Source: Diploscapter coronatus
Lineage: Eukaryota; Nematoda; Chromadorea; Rhabditida; Rhabditidae
Direction of reading: 5' to 3'
Assembly: GCA_964036155.1 (NCBI GenBank)
Contig: OZ038422.1
Span: 42,555,201 to 42,619,200, forward strand
DNA length: 64,000 bases
Made by a program: the position numbers and the translations under genes. Under the pieces are notes generated by a model. It was not told the origin of the DNA. It worked only from the letters and a program-made list of their open reading frames with translations, and did no database searches. Shown one piece after another: positions 24,672-37,694 of this stretch (position 1 is its first letter; each line of letters begins with the position of its first letter).

Positions 24672-25073
24672 GAGTAAATGTCAGGAAAAATCAAAGTGGT
24701 GCGGAACAGGGGTTCGTCGATTTGGCTGATTTTCACACCTTAGTTTTTACGCTGATTCTTATGGTGCTATCCGTTTTTCGTAAAAATGCAAATGAACAGA
24801 GTTACATTATTTATAGAGTTTTTCATGGACTATCCAATGCTGAAAACCCCGTTCGATTTGGTTCGGAAATAAGAAAGTTATGATTTTTTCCCGAGGTCGG
24901 ATTTCTCAAAACTTTAAGCTGCCGTAATCCTGTATGCGATAATTTTTATGAAAAAAACCACACCATGATGATCAGTGTGAAAAACTGAACAGTATATGCG
25001 AAAATCAGCCAAATCTACGGACCCCTGTTCCTCACCCCTTCTTTATGACTTTAATTTTTCCTGATATTCACTC
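24672..25073. mobile_element. 402-bp TTAA-flanked MITE-like element
   Basis: Flanked by TTAA on both sides (24668-24671 and 25074-25077). Inverted ends begin GAGTRAATRTCAGGAAAAAT and stay complementary for about 75 bp (shared GGAACAGGGG, GATTTGGCTGATTTTC), with a small indel. No coding capacity. TTAA duplication is typical of piggyBac-type insertion, but the ends do not show the usual piggyBac termini. Confidence 0.8.
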
Positions 25074-25335
25074 TTAATTACACCACTATCAGTTCCCAAC
25101 TTCTCATTAAAGCAGAGAATTATTTTACCTTTTCGATTGGTGACTTTTTGATGTAAGTAGTACACAAAATAATCAATTGATTACCTTCTCCTTTAAGTTT
25201 TGATTTTTACCTTTAATCCTTACGTTTCTTCTTCCTCTTTTGCTGATAACAAATTAAAAAGTAAAAATCGTTAAAAAGTAACAATTCATTCAATAGATTT
25301 CATAAAATTGATATAAAGTTCTTATTTAAAAAGTG

Positions 25336-25970
25336 ATGAAATTTTTACTTTTTCTTCTTCCATTCATTAGTTTTCTTTTTGTTGCTAATTCACTTGAAAC
25401 TGGTTTATCTAACTGGGCTGCTTACAACATATACGATTTCACTCGTTATAAAACTCAATATGGTGCAGTTACTGGGTCCGTTTTTTTCTATTCCTCAAAT
25501 AATATGGACATTGCTACCACTAATATTTTTAACGCAAATCAAGCCGGATTCGCTCAGTTGTATTTGCTCTTTGATTGTGGAGTGAACGAAGTAATTTTAA
25601 TTATAGAAAAAAATGATACCCATTTCAGACTTATTTCAACACGTTGATAACCTTCCTCTCTTTGAATTTCATTAAAATCGATCGAATGTTCATTGACTTG
25701 AAATATTGCAGTACTTATATCCAAACAAAAGCGACAATTAATATGGTAAAAAAGAATGGATTTCTAGCAGGAATTTTTACGACGGAAGATGATTACAACA
25801 ATATTTGCCCAACCACTTGCACCGATTTCATGAAATATCCCTTGTTTTGGTGGGAATACAATGGAGTCGCCAATTTAACGACTGGCTGGAAGGAGTTTGG
25901 AGGATGGAAAGAACCGGATATGCATGATTACTGGACCGATAGAACTAGTGATTTATACGTTCAAAAATAG
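25336..25970 (+). CDS. GH25-type (nematode lys-like) lysozyme, divergent
   Basis: Two exons, 25336-25590 and 25629-25970, joined in phase by a 38-nt intron, encode 198 residues. MKFLLFLLPFISFLFVANS is a clear signal peptide, so the product is secreted. The second half, with FLAGIFTTEDDYNNI, PLFWWEYNG and FGGWKEPDMHDYW, matches the pattern of the C-terminal half of nematode GH25 lysozymes (GIYT..., LWW..., FGGW...). In that family an acidic D-x-E pair follows the strand before this region; here it reads MFIDLKY, so the glutamate is replaced by lysine, and catalysis is doubtful. Start chosen at the ATG, not the preceding GTG. Poly(A) signal AATAAA at 26126. These enzymes serve gut defence or bacterial digestion. 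Confidence 0.7.
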
Positions 25971-26197
25971 CTTCCGAATTCGATAACCTAATACATGTCA
26001 TTTATTGCTAATTTTTGACAAATGCTAGGGTTTTTTTTTAATCACATTTGTAGTTTTTGTAGTATACATTAGAAGAGGTTTTTACCTAATATTTATTTGA
26101 CTTTAATGAAGTAGGTGTAATATGTAATAAATATATTATATCTAAATTTTATAATTTAATCATGAATGGACAACATTAAAATCCCGCATTTTATAGT

Positions 26198-26329
26198 TAA
26201 AGAGCGCAAGCTCCGCCCACTCGGTGAGGTCAAAGTCAAGGAAGGCAGCTTCGCTAAAATTTTTAAAAAAATCATAGAAAATTTGCGAATTGATTTTTTT
26301 CTGACTTTTCTTTTCCCACTATTAGATAT
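26198..26329 (+). repeat. Dispersed repeat, copy 2
   Basis: Aligns with 12418-12549 over its full length; see that entry. Confidence 0.7.
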
Positions 26330-27175
26330 GAGCCTAGGGAGCATTTTTGCTTCCGGAACATACCCCTGAAACACAAATTGAGTCCGCAAAAACGGACACT
26401 GAAATTTTAAGATCGCTCGTTTAAGCTCCATAGGCCATGTTCATCAGCGCTCACGCGGAATATGAAAGATTACATTTTTCTTGTTATTTTGTGATAGAAA
26501 ACGTATAGCTTTTCAGCCCGCCGCAGGTCGCCGCTGCAAAAAACGATTTCCCTAGGTAAAAAAGCGCGTGCGCCCCGTTTAACAGCGTACTGATTCGTCA
26601 GAGTCCCAAAATTATCGTTATTTTAATTTCTTTCTTCAATTTTCACCCGATTATTGCATCCAATATGGAAAACTCTTCAGCTTTCACTGTTCTTTCGAAA
26701 GAAAACGACACTTTGACTAGGCCACGCCCACTAATAATGCACGGCAAATTCGCCGCATGCAAGTGGTTAAAATAAATGCTTGACGAAGAAAATAGGAAGA
26801 AAAGGGGGTTTTCGAATATCGTCTTCCACAATTCATATTTTTGGTTACACTGATCCGTTTTTCATGCGGTTTTTTTTTTCTATAATCCTGTCTAGCCCTA
26901 CAGAATCCTAGAAAAATACTTCCATGACTTTTTTTTTCAAATCGGGAATATCACTTGCGGTCTCTAGTTATGATATCATTTCTATTGCTGCTGAAAACCT
27001 GTTGAATTTCAAATGAGTTATTTGGAGGATAGGAAATTGTTCATAACGTTCATTCACATTAATGGTACATAGTCTGAGAACAACCGAGTTATTGAAATTT
27101 TAGTCTTTTTGTTCGATACTTGGTTCATTGAAAATGTATTCATATGCATCCAGGTTACGAACAGATGTTTAGCAG

Positions 27176-27250
27176 CAGGGATGTACGGAACCGGAATCGA
27201 GCATTAATTAATGTCCGGGTCCCAATTTTTACGGACCGCGTACATCCCTG
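27176..27250. mobile_element. Short palindromic repeat, copy 2 (75 bp)
   Basis: Starts CAGGGATGTACG and ends CGTACATCCCTG, perfect terminal inverted repeats of 12 bp, with ATTAATTAAT inside. Related to 24255-24350. No convincing target-site duplication. Confidence 0.75.
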
Positions 27251-30200
27251 ATTTTAACTCTTTAAAGTTGCATAAAAATCAATATGAACACTAAACTCTT
27301 ATCAATTATTTTCAGAGTATACTAAATCGTGAATAGGTTTCTTTGAAAATCGTCTTGATCTTTGAGAAATATCAACTGAGAAATGTGACAAGTCAAGGTT
27401 TGTTGGTTGCTCTGTTTGTGTTCATCTCTCTGTCAATCCACGATATGTTGGTCTTTTTCGTCATTTTGCACGTTGTACGTTTGTGATCGAGGAGCAAATG
27501 CAGCAGTCTCATGCTCTCATGTGGAAGGCTAGTCAAATCGGTCACATTTCGGGATGACTAGATCAAAAATGTTCTCAAAAATATCGTTTAGTAAGATTTG
27601 TAACTAGAAAATTTATAAGCTTCTGCATTTTTAAAATTATTATAGAAGAATTCTTTTTATGAAGATTGTATATAGTGTTGATAACAAAATCGGTCTTGTT
27701 TTTGATCTTGATTTAGAAAAAAATTGGAGTTTTGACTAGCCAAGAGCTAAAAATTTTGTCAGATCACTTATTGTAAAGTTATAGAAAAAAAAACCCGTTT
27801 GTTTTGTAGTTGTTCTAAATTTTTATCTTTTTAAATTTGAATCCTTTAATGTTTGAACAATAACAGATGAGTTTTACAATTTACTCACTTTCCAAACGGC
27901 TTCGATCATCTTTATAACAATCTCGGTAAGCTATTTCTTGTACACAAACAGTTCCTCTCCTTCCACTCTCCATCCTGCAGTTCTGCGTTTCTGCTGCCAA
28001 TTGCCTGTGACTCATTTTTCACTCAACTCTAATCATTTTCTTCTTCCTTTGATATGATCGTTTTATTATTGAATCAATCATCGCAAGGCAAACTAATTTC
28101 AATCAAAATTCGTCGATTTATTAGATTTTTCATTTTCAAACGGAATGACGTAACTCTGACTATACAAAATGAGATTTTCACAGCGATTTTGCCAGTTCTC
28201 ACAAAAGTTGCAATTTTACGGATTGTGGTTTTTGATTGTGCAGACTAGAGGCGTGCAGATACGTGAATCAGGCGGGAATATTCGAAATTAGAAGGACTAC
28301 TATGAGAATAGTCTTGACTATACTAATCAAATTCTTTGGTCTTCATAGTAAATATTAGGTTGATCGAAAACTATGATATTTACCATAATTCCCTTCTTTA
28401 AAAAATTTGCTGAATATCCTAATCTGATCTATTTGAAATTTTGTAGGTTTTCATGTATCGCTATGGTGAATAAATTAGGAAAATTTCATGGAGTTATTCG
28501 AACTGCAGTTTCTGATTTGAGTCAGCATGCGGTACGAGTTTCTATCTTGCATCATTCACGCGCAGAGTTCATCCTCCAAATTTGTATGCTCACCTGCTCT
28601 CTTTCCCTCTTCCCACTTTGATTCTTTCCTTTTTAGCAATCGAAATCGATTTTCCGTTTTTATTCCACTCTACCCAATCATACACAAAATCATGCCTCAT
28701 TTCCGTTTTTCTGTCATACTTTTACTCTAAAAATACTTTTAGTCTGAGTAATTTTTGTTCGTTACGATATGGAAGTGCAAACATAATCTTGCCTTGCAGG
28801 CTTGCAGCTCTATCGGGAATTGCGGTGCATTTGAGTGAGGAATGTGTGAAGATGACAGTCTAATAGATGATAGATATGATCTGAAAGACAAACAAGCCTA
28901 TGCGATCCATTCCATTTTCACTTCATGTTGAAGCGTTATTAAAATTTCTTACTTTTATGCCTCTCTAATTTAAAACTTGCATTTTCACAAAAAAAAATTC
29001 GCTAGAGAATGTTCGAAAAGGTTCTTTTATTTCACCTTTTTATTTAAACTCTTCTTCATACTGAACAACATTATTCAGTATATCGATTTTGTCTTCCATA
29101 TTTCCGAAATACTTGCTGCTTTGTGTCATTTACCCACGCAATTTTTCTTACTGATTCAGTTTCTCTTGCTGCATTCTGTTTTGATTCAGAGATGACCAAA
29201 ATTTTTAACACAATAATTGCGCTTATTTGCACCATTCACTCTTTGACATTCTAAACCATCGATTAAAGCTTTCGAAGCCTGTAAACACCGCGTGGAAAAA
29301 TATACCATATTTTAGTTGAATCCGCCCAAGGTACTTATCTCAGTAAGTAATCATTTCTAGAAGAACGTTTGCGTTCAAACTTTTGCTCGTCATTGCATTT
29401 CAAGTGTTTGATACCGATTTTTTGGAATTCATCAAATTAGTGCGTTTTTCTTGTTAACTTATTTGACAGTTTAATTTCTTTTTATTCGCTTGAATTACCT
29501 GAAATAGCATTTGGTTTGACTGTCTATTTGACCGATCATAACTTTTCCGTTTCTCACTTTTCGCCCTCTTCATTTCTGATTGTATTTCTATTTTGGTGAA
29601 CAAGGTCAACTACCCCTTTCCACAGGCAGCATATCGATATTCCCGACATTCTAAATCTCCCTTTGTAATGCCCATTTATGCAGCGCAACTGTGTGACTGC
29701 TTTGTCGAATTGTCTTTCTCGTTTTCAGTAGTGTGACTCATCCTTTATAACATCCCATTCCAAATATGTGCATATCTTCTCTTTTTCTCTGTCTGCTCAC
29801 ATTTTCAACATAATCACTACAATCCCATTCAGTGAACGGAAGCATGAGCTATAATAATTCGTATATCGATTCGCGCGATTTGTCAGAAATTTGATTACTC
29901 ATTTCTCGTCACTCAATAGATTTGCCTCATTTTCCATATTGATTTTTTGTTATGCGTCGAATTGAAATGGGTTTTTCTTCTAGCCTCTCGTGGCTGATAG
30001 TAAGAATCATTCACGAAACTTGAGAATCTGTAAAGTCGAATAAAACCTAAATTTTTGTAAAATTGAATCTAGTAATCTACTTAGAAAAAATCAATATCGG
30101 AATTATGGTTTTTCCATGAGTTGGAATCATAGTATTATTTTTTGCTCGTACCATATGAAAATCATTGTAGAAGGAAGCGAAATATTTAGTTTGAAATGAA

Positions 30201-30635
30201 ATAAAGCAAAAATTGCAAAAGTTCCGCCTTTAAATTCAATAGGACGAGCGAGAATGTTTGTCGCATTTACCTTTCATTTCGTTTGGATCCTATTTAAAAT
30301 TAACGCTTTCTTATTTTTATTCCTAATATTTATTATAGCAATGAAGATTCTGACTATTCATATCTACCATTTTTCCCATTCTATTTTTTCAATCCATAAC
30401 ATCACACGGATAAAAAACTGAATTTTATCCCTGTTTACTTGTTATCGATCCTGGCGATATTTTGCATAATCATTTTTTATGTTTGTATATTTTTTCGTTT
30501 TGATAAAATCAGCAGAAAAGTGCATTCAAACATGCTAAAGTGATATTATTCAGCTGCACGTGAGATATTGTCTGAGCAGGCAGCACATCTGCCTTCATCC
30601 CTTGGTCATTTGGCAGTCTGCCTGACTTTCTGGAC

Positions 30636-32231
30636 ATGCGATCAGTCAGCATCCCAGGCACAGTCAGGAGCAGCAGTCATGCAGCGAGTTGCATTTGGGC
30701 TGTCCTTCTGATGCTGCTGCTGCTCAATGTTGCAAATGTAAACACAAATCAGCTACTCGCGTACAGACACATCAGGAGTGAAACGATAACTGAAACGAAA
30801 ACGAATGAGAATCCGCTTGGGGAAATTGCAGAATCATCTGGAGAAGTTAGTTGATCAGTATAGTTTTTTTATCATGGCAACGTGCAAGCATTTTCAATCG
30901 TCACACAAAAATATCGCAAACAATGCAATCATTCATCATTGAAAACAAATTTGCAATAAAATAACGCTCTTTATTTTAGCTCAAATGTGAAAATTTAGGA
31001 ATTCAACGACACAGTCATCGAATCAGGGGTGTCTCCTTCGTTGCTCGAGGACATAGAATCCTTGTCGGATTCGTCTAATAGTCTCGTCAAAAATATTCGG
31101 AAACGAGCCGCTAATTTTGTAACACCTTATTCTTTGAAAATTATTATCGTCAAGAAATTTAGTACAACGGAATTGTAACGAACGAGTTTTATTCTCCATT
31201 TAATGTGGATTTGCCTATTTTTCCTCAAGACCCGGTCATTGCATTAGGTCGGCCTTTGCAGCAGGGAAGGGAAGGACCGATCGTCCAATATGTCGCACAA
31301 TGGTATGAATTTTAAAATAATTTCAAATTCCAAGTCAGTTTGATGGATAATTTATTGTAGTAAAAAACGAACTTAGAATCCTAATATATGGATTTGATAT
31401 TTGGAAAAAATATCGAGTCGTTCCAAACTCTTGTCTTAATCATTTGATTGGACATTTTCAGGTCACCCCGTGGACAACCTCCACATTGGGGAGCAGTGAC
31501 TTTCAGCAGGCAGAGCAAGGCTGAAGGCTCATTCATCGCGGTATTTTGGATGATGAATAACTCAAAATCATCGATCTTTCAGAACAACCGGATTTACAAC
31601 CTGACGAGTATGAAGGGAGAGCCGATCCGACTGTTACAATACGTCGGGAATGAGCAGAGCAATAATTTCAAGTTGGAAGATCAAAGTTTAGCTTTAAAAG
31701 ACTGTCTTTTTTTGTAGATTTGCGTGGGTAATTGCTCGAGATGCAGATCCAGCGACTGTCCTGTCGTTGCGAGAGTCGACAAACTCTTGCAGTCCTCGAT
31801 TAGCTCCCGCAGTTTATCACGTAAGAAATACCGATTTTTTCTCTCAATCCCGGGATCATAAAAAATTTGAAATTCCGAACATAACTGAACTCACCTCACT
31901 TTAAAGACTAGATTAAGTCGTTCTGAAAAAATAACTGATTTTAGTTGGCTCGAACTTGTATTTTCAGCAACCATATAGTTTCCTAATTCCCATTTTCATA
32001 CCATAAATATCAACCAATTCAGGATTCTGGCTATGAATTTCTGGGCGAAGCAGACATCGACAACCGAATAATGAAATATGTTGCTCAAGGACACATAAAT
32101 GTTGCTGATGGAGTGAGATAAGATCGTCCTTTTTATGAAGAAGATTTCAAATTTAGAAGAAATTCACAAATAATGTCTACTTGCTGACGAAACAGCAGTG
32201 CAGCTGTAGCTGTCCAGCTCAACGACCCTAG
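30636..32231 (+). CDS. Secreted proprotein of unrecognised family
   Basis: Exons 30636-30845, 30999-31118, 31163-31302, 31462-31540, 31583-31686, 31718-31820, 32023-32112 and 32157-32231 give 306 residues. Residues about 20-36 (IWAVLLMLLLLNVANV) form a signal sequence or anchor. RKRA near residue 104 is a furin-like site, suggesting release of the downstream chain. The rest has recurring short blocks (IVQYVAQW, PPHWGAVTF, RIYNLTSM, FAWVIARDADP, KYVAQGHINV) and ends CSCSCP before TAG. I do not recognise the family. Two cautions: intron 31541-31582 is 42 nt and also open in frame, so it may be retained; and the junction at 31686 needs a TT donor (AAAG then TTTAGC), because the GT one base earlier throws the well-formed next exon out of frame. 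Confidence 0.68.
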
Positions 32232-34896
32232 CTTGTAACTAGTTCGAATTCTAATAATCATGGAAACCGATTGTAAATTCATGCTACAATATTTTCTGTA
32301 CAAATTCGTGGTCATTAATGTGAGAGCTGATCGGGAATTCACGAAATTCAAACTTCGCTTCGAATTTCTTAAAGCATAGATGTTAATTATAACATAATTA
32401 TTGCAATTTTGGATAAATCGGATCTTCACGACCAGAAAATTTCTTGGCAAGATATGAAATAGCATAAGAAAAGATGTCTAATTCCTGCCTGTCTTTATAC
32501 TCTTACGAAACTTCTGGGTCGTGAAATCGCGAAAGAATAATGTCATCAAAATATGCTCATGATTTTCGTTTTCGAAGTGCTAAATTTCTCCTTCAATTAG
32601 ATAGTTGAGTCTAAAACTAGGAATCAGTTGATTTATTTAGTGATAACATTTAAGAAGAAGACTATTTTATGACTTTCGGTGACATTCACCGATGATTTTC
32701 TTCCAATTTTTATAAACTGATGAAATATGAAATAAGCCTATAATCCATCAGGACCAAATTCCCCTTAGAATTATCTACCTTTGATAAGTATAGTCCTATT
32801 TTTATTGGAAACATGTTCCATATATTTTATACTTAATTTTCTATAGATTCTGAATTTATCATAGCATCGTGTCAAAACCGGTTCAATGTGTGAAAAATAC
32901 TGACTCTGCAATGTGATATTTCTGCTCTGAATATTGATAATATTGATTGGCGGGTTTATAGTTATCATCGCGAATGGCAATCTTTATCTTCTGTTATTGT
33001 GATAGAATCATTTGTTTCAAATAAAAAATAAAATAAAGCAGTAGAAATTTAAACGTCTTCATGAAAACGCGAATTTCAACATTTTTAAAGGTGATATTAA
33101 AGAGCAACACCATGCAGATAGCTCCTGTTTACACCTTGAAAATTCGCCTTTCACTTTAAAATGCATTGATTCGTCGAAAAAATTGCAATTTCATAATGAT
33201 TTGAATGCTCGTGTGTTTTGCACGACCACTGACGCAAAATGTTTTTGAGTCGATTCTTTAGTTTGATTTTATCAGCTTCAACACATTTTGCGTCTAAACT
33301 TGACTGCGACCTTTTCATTTTCCTATCCTTCTTAGAGTTCTCCTCTGCACACTCTTCGGAAGTTCATTCTTATTTTAATACCCGCAATAATATTTATGGT
33401 TTTGCATGATTTCGGCTCCACATCTTCAGATTATAAATGGAATAATAGCTATAAATTTAACAAGTTTTAAGGGTCTTTCTAAAGGAAAAGGAACTATTTC
33501 TCCGTTAACCAATCATCATTGCGAAATTGTTTTCTATTAAAATATTTCTTTTAAAAATTTCGCTCTTAATCGTTTTATTGCGACTGGCAAACGGACGGAA
33601 GTCTCTCTCCTTCTTAAAAATGTGTTTATGAAATAAAATCAGACTCATAGAGAGTTTGGGAAAAGATACAAAAATTCTCCTTCTACCAGAAATAGGAAGG
33701 ACAACCTTGAAAAAAAACCCCTTGCCACCTATCCTCCAGTGTATTTTCGTCGCATTCTTATCGTTAAATTATTGCCAGTCAAAAAATTTACTTTTGCGAC
33801 TTAATATCATATGATTCTGCTCTTGCGATTTGCCCTTTTCCCATAGTTTCTTTACTTCTTACGAAACTGTTCTCTACGGCCTGATTTTTATAGAATAAGA
33901 AAACTGTATGCAATCACTGTTACTCCCTTCCATTCCTTTAGAGGGATCAGATTTCCATTCTTTATCTATCCTTACAATTAATTTGCCACCGTTAAATCAA
34001 TAACTCGATATTTTCAATGACTGATTACTTGAGTCAAAACAAATGAAGCGAAATTTTGTTGCGTAAGGATTAGGGCTTTCTTTATTGCATAATTTACTAA
34101 ATTCATCGAATCATGGAATAACTTTGACGACAATTTGAATTTGCGCAATTCACACTTTGCATATTCGAATTTATGCATTTATAAATAATTTATCTTGTCT
34201 AAATTTTTCGATTATTGACAATAAAATGCTCGTTTTCAAATTTATGGTATTTCAGATTTATATCGTTGGCAATTGGTCTAGTATCCTAATCTGATCAAAA
34301 GGGTCACATATTTGAGTTGACTATACTTATTGTATGCTAATTGCCTACAATATCAACAGAGAAATAAGTAGGTTTTAATAAGCTAATTGTGTCATCGAGG
34401 GGTGATAAATACTCAATGTTATGTGATAAGTCGTATCCTAGGCTTCGTCTGACTGTAGATTTCTTTTAGATTTTTTTCGCCTTCATTTTTTCCTTTGGCA
34501 CATTTCTTCGTCCGAACTCCTTTTGGATTCCTCAACTAATTTATTCTTATTTACTAAACAGTTCCTGACCTTTCTGAGCAACTGTTGCTTCAAATATCGC
34601 AGGTAAGGTTTTCACGGCTGATTATTTATCCATAAATTAATTAAAGTTAAGTTTAATCTAAATAAATATCTTTAAATATTTGCATGGGAAACACCTATTT
34701 GACATGAGGTAATGATGGAGGACTTAACTAAGAGACACTCAATCATTTGTTGTGCTGACACACTATATTTAAGAGTTAAGCCCTCCGTCAATTAGCAGAA
34801 TGTCCTCCGTTAAATGGAAACTGCCATTTGCATATTAAACCCAGGTTCAAATTCATTGTTAGTTCGAAGCTATGAATGCCATTTCAGAAAAATCGG
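32232..34896. other. AT-rich intergenic region
   Basis: No gene seen. Near 34728-34785 a short inverted pair (GGAGG-ACTTAACT / AGTTAAG-CCCTCC) could form a hairpin or be the remains of a small element. Confidence 0.45.
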
Positions 34897-37056
34897 ATGA
34901 ATTCTCAAAACTATCCAAAATGCCCAAAATGCCTTAATCCATACGAAACGCGAGAAAATGGTTGTCGTCCCTGCATCGGCACTTGCGGCCACACGATTTG
35001 TCTGCCGTGCAAATCAACCATTCCGTAAGTTTTTTTTTCATTGTTTGGAATTCCTGACCAGTGTTGGATGGAAAGTATATTTTCAGATTTCGGAAACGAA
35101 ATTTTCATCTAGCACTGATTCTGAATTCAATTACGAGTAATTTTAGCTTAATTTGCTTAAAGCTTTTGGATATTTTGGGAAACATTTTTTATTATAAAAA
35201 AAACGTTGAAAATGACGCATTTGTCTCTTAGGAAAAATTTACTTTTGTTTAAACAAGGAAAAACTTGAAAAATTGAAGAAATTTATAAACTTTCATACAA
35301 AAATTCCGTCTCTGACTTCTAAAGAATTCTAATTTCGATTCCGTCTCCGATTCTGATTCCTAAATTTTAAAAGCCCAAACTCCGTATAGCCCTGCCTTCT
35401 TCGAAATTTTACTTTTCCGGCATATTTTAGGAGCTCAAGATGTCCAATTCCAGAATGCAACAAGCCCGATGCCTTCGCAGTGACAACTTTCAACATCTCA
35501 CTCTTAGGTCACGATAAATATCCAATTTATTAAAATTTCTAATTAGAACTTCTCAAGATTAGATTTTTCTGGAAAGGCGAAGATAGGTCGTCTTTTTGGA
35601 ATTGGAAAACATTAACGGATCCAATATTTCAAACTAGGGATGGGCGAAAAGACAGTGAAAATGTAAATGAAACTCAACTAGGGATTTATTTTTAATAAAT
35701 CCTGGGAAAGCGTATTAGTTTCTAATTCTAATAGCTGTTCAGATTTCATTCGCCTAAATTCCTGCAAGCAAAACTCGAATTCTGATGCGAGCGCCTGTCC
35801 GATCTGCAAGTGCACCAGTCAGGACCTACGAATCTGCAAGCAGTGCGGTTTGGACGATGGATACCTGGAGGTCGAAGTCACAGACGAACAACAAATTCGC
35901 ATCCGATCTTATCCAGAAAATAAGATGCTTTCAGATATAAATTTGGCCAAGGTTTTTCTATTTTTTAAATAAAGCTATAAGAAACCAGATTTCAGGCAAG
36001 ATCTATGGCAAAATGCCCCGATTGCTTTCTTAGAAATGGACCTCATCAGCACGGTGTGACGATTGATCTACATTTTCTGGAGGTTTTCATTATTTTATAA
36101 AATACAAATCAATTTACTTTGAAATTATGGCACTCCAGTTATTGGTTTGGCCAGAAAGTTCTTGCCAGAATCTGACTTACTAAAATATGTAAGCTTATGT
36201 AAGCTGTACTACTAAAAATGCTATTATTTGCCTAAGATTGGTATCATATTGGGCAATAATATTCAACATATCATTTTATTGGAGTCCCAGAGATGTTTCT
36301 AAAATTCACGAAGATATGCAATTAGGCTCGGATAGAATTTCTCAACTGACCAACTTCATTTCAGATGAAATTCAACTTTAGTCAGATGCAGCAATTGATG
36401 GACGCGCAGATTTGCAGGCTGATGAATAACCTCATAATGCAACTTACCAGTCTTCCGAATTCTGTCGTGCAGGTTGCAATACAAGAACTATCGCCGTTAA
36501 TAAATTTATTCTCATTGTCATATTCTTTATTTACTATGAGTATTTCAGAGAAGAGATAATTTCTTCCAAGGATTAGCTCAATTCGATCGGGATGATTGGC
36601 CTTTGGAAAGGCAATACTTGGAGAGACATCGCCAAATCTCACATGCCATATCATTGGAATTGAATATTATTCGCCAATTCTTCCCTAATATCTTGGTAGA
36701 TTATTGCCATTATTATTATTATTATCAACTATTGAAGAACGATTATTCGAGCAGAAAAGACATGCAGCGCTTGAAAATTGTTTTTTCACCTTCCGGCGAA
36801 ATAGCGTGCTAAAAGTGGGGAGTTAGAGCTTTTCCTCTACACTCTCTAACCCCTGATGACTGCTCTTTACGTGTTAGAAATACGGTGACTGAATATCACA
36901 TTTTAGAGAATTCTGGACGAATTTAATGGAACCAGAACTCGCTTGGAGGATGACGATGTGCATCAAGATCCAAGCAATAACAATGATCCACGCTTCGGAT
37001 TTTTCGATGATTTCGAACCTCCTTCCGATGATGACAACGGCAACGAGAATGTGTGA
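34897..37056 (+). CDS. RING-type zinc-finger protein
   Basis: Seven exons, 34897-35024, 35431-35507, 35743-35951, 35996-36082, 36365-36472, 36549-36695 and 36907-37056, in phase with GT-AG introns, encode 301 residues. Residues 8-68 hold CPKC, then CRPC, CGHTICLPC and CPIPEC, the C-x2-C...C-x-H-x2-C-x2-C...C-x-C pattern of a RING finger with a spaced last pair, the hallmark of E3 ubiquitin ligases (family knowledge). A second Cys cluster follows (CPICKC, CKQCG, CPDC). The middle, RRDNFFQGLAQFDRDDWP, and the acidic tail (DDFEPPSDDDN) show no domain I know. A TTTCAG just upstream of the ATG suggests trans-splicing; an in-frame ATG at 34876 precedes it. AATAAA near 37124. The substrate is unknown. 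Confidence 0.82.
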
Positions 37057-37694
37057 GGATTGTGAGTAGTTTTTTTCTGGAATCTATTTAAACTATCGAA
37101 TATAAACAAGCGATACATTTTGATTAATAAAATAATCTGGCCGGAAGCTGTAAACGTCTTCTCTACCGACACGTATTATAATTTTTGAGGAAATTTAGTT
37201 TGCAAAGAGTTGACTAATGCACCAAATATTTGGTTTCGCGTGATCTCTTATCAATTTCAGTGTGTTTACGAGGAATACGAAATGTCATCACTCAGATAGA
37301 CCTTTGTCCTGCGGCAATCTGAGTCTCCTTCAGTCATTTTACAGTTGCAATTATGCAATTACTCATACTCGTTACCCATTCATCAATATTACATATGTAT
37401 CTAAAGTGTACTATCGCTTTTGTATATTTTTGCTTTCATTGTCTATAACAAGATATGCGTATTTGTTCTTAAATAAATTTTACTATAAATAGTTATTTCA
37501 TAAGCGAAGTTAAGCGACTACAAGATCTGTGAATGGACTAGCTGATTAGATGATCTGTGTATCTTCCTGATTGTCGATTAGATGGCAGATACCCTGATCC
37601 TCTTCACGACTCTTCTTCTCTTGCTGTAGCCGGAAGTACCGCTTGATTTTGTTTGTCCAGAATAAGCTGAAAAGTCGTTCTCATTTTCGTAATT
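37057..37694. other. Convergent 3' ends of RING and collagen genes
   Basis: 3' flanks of two convergent genes. Contains AATAAA near 37124 (+). Nothing else found. Confidence 0.5.

Larger units (their letters stand above)
25971..30635. other. 4.7-kb stretch without a supported gene
   Basis: Contains the dispersed repeat copy at 26198-26329, the palindromic element at 27176-27250, and otherwise AT-rich, partly pyrimidine-rich DNA. Open frames (for example 28373-28863 plus) are short, biased to F, S and L, and lack homology. It may hold regulatory DNA of the next gene. Confidence 0.45.

Noticed and set aside
28373..28863. Plus-strand frames in the 26-30.6 kb gap
   Set aside because: Short, overlapping, F/S/L-rich, without splice partners or recognisable domains.
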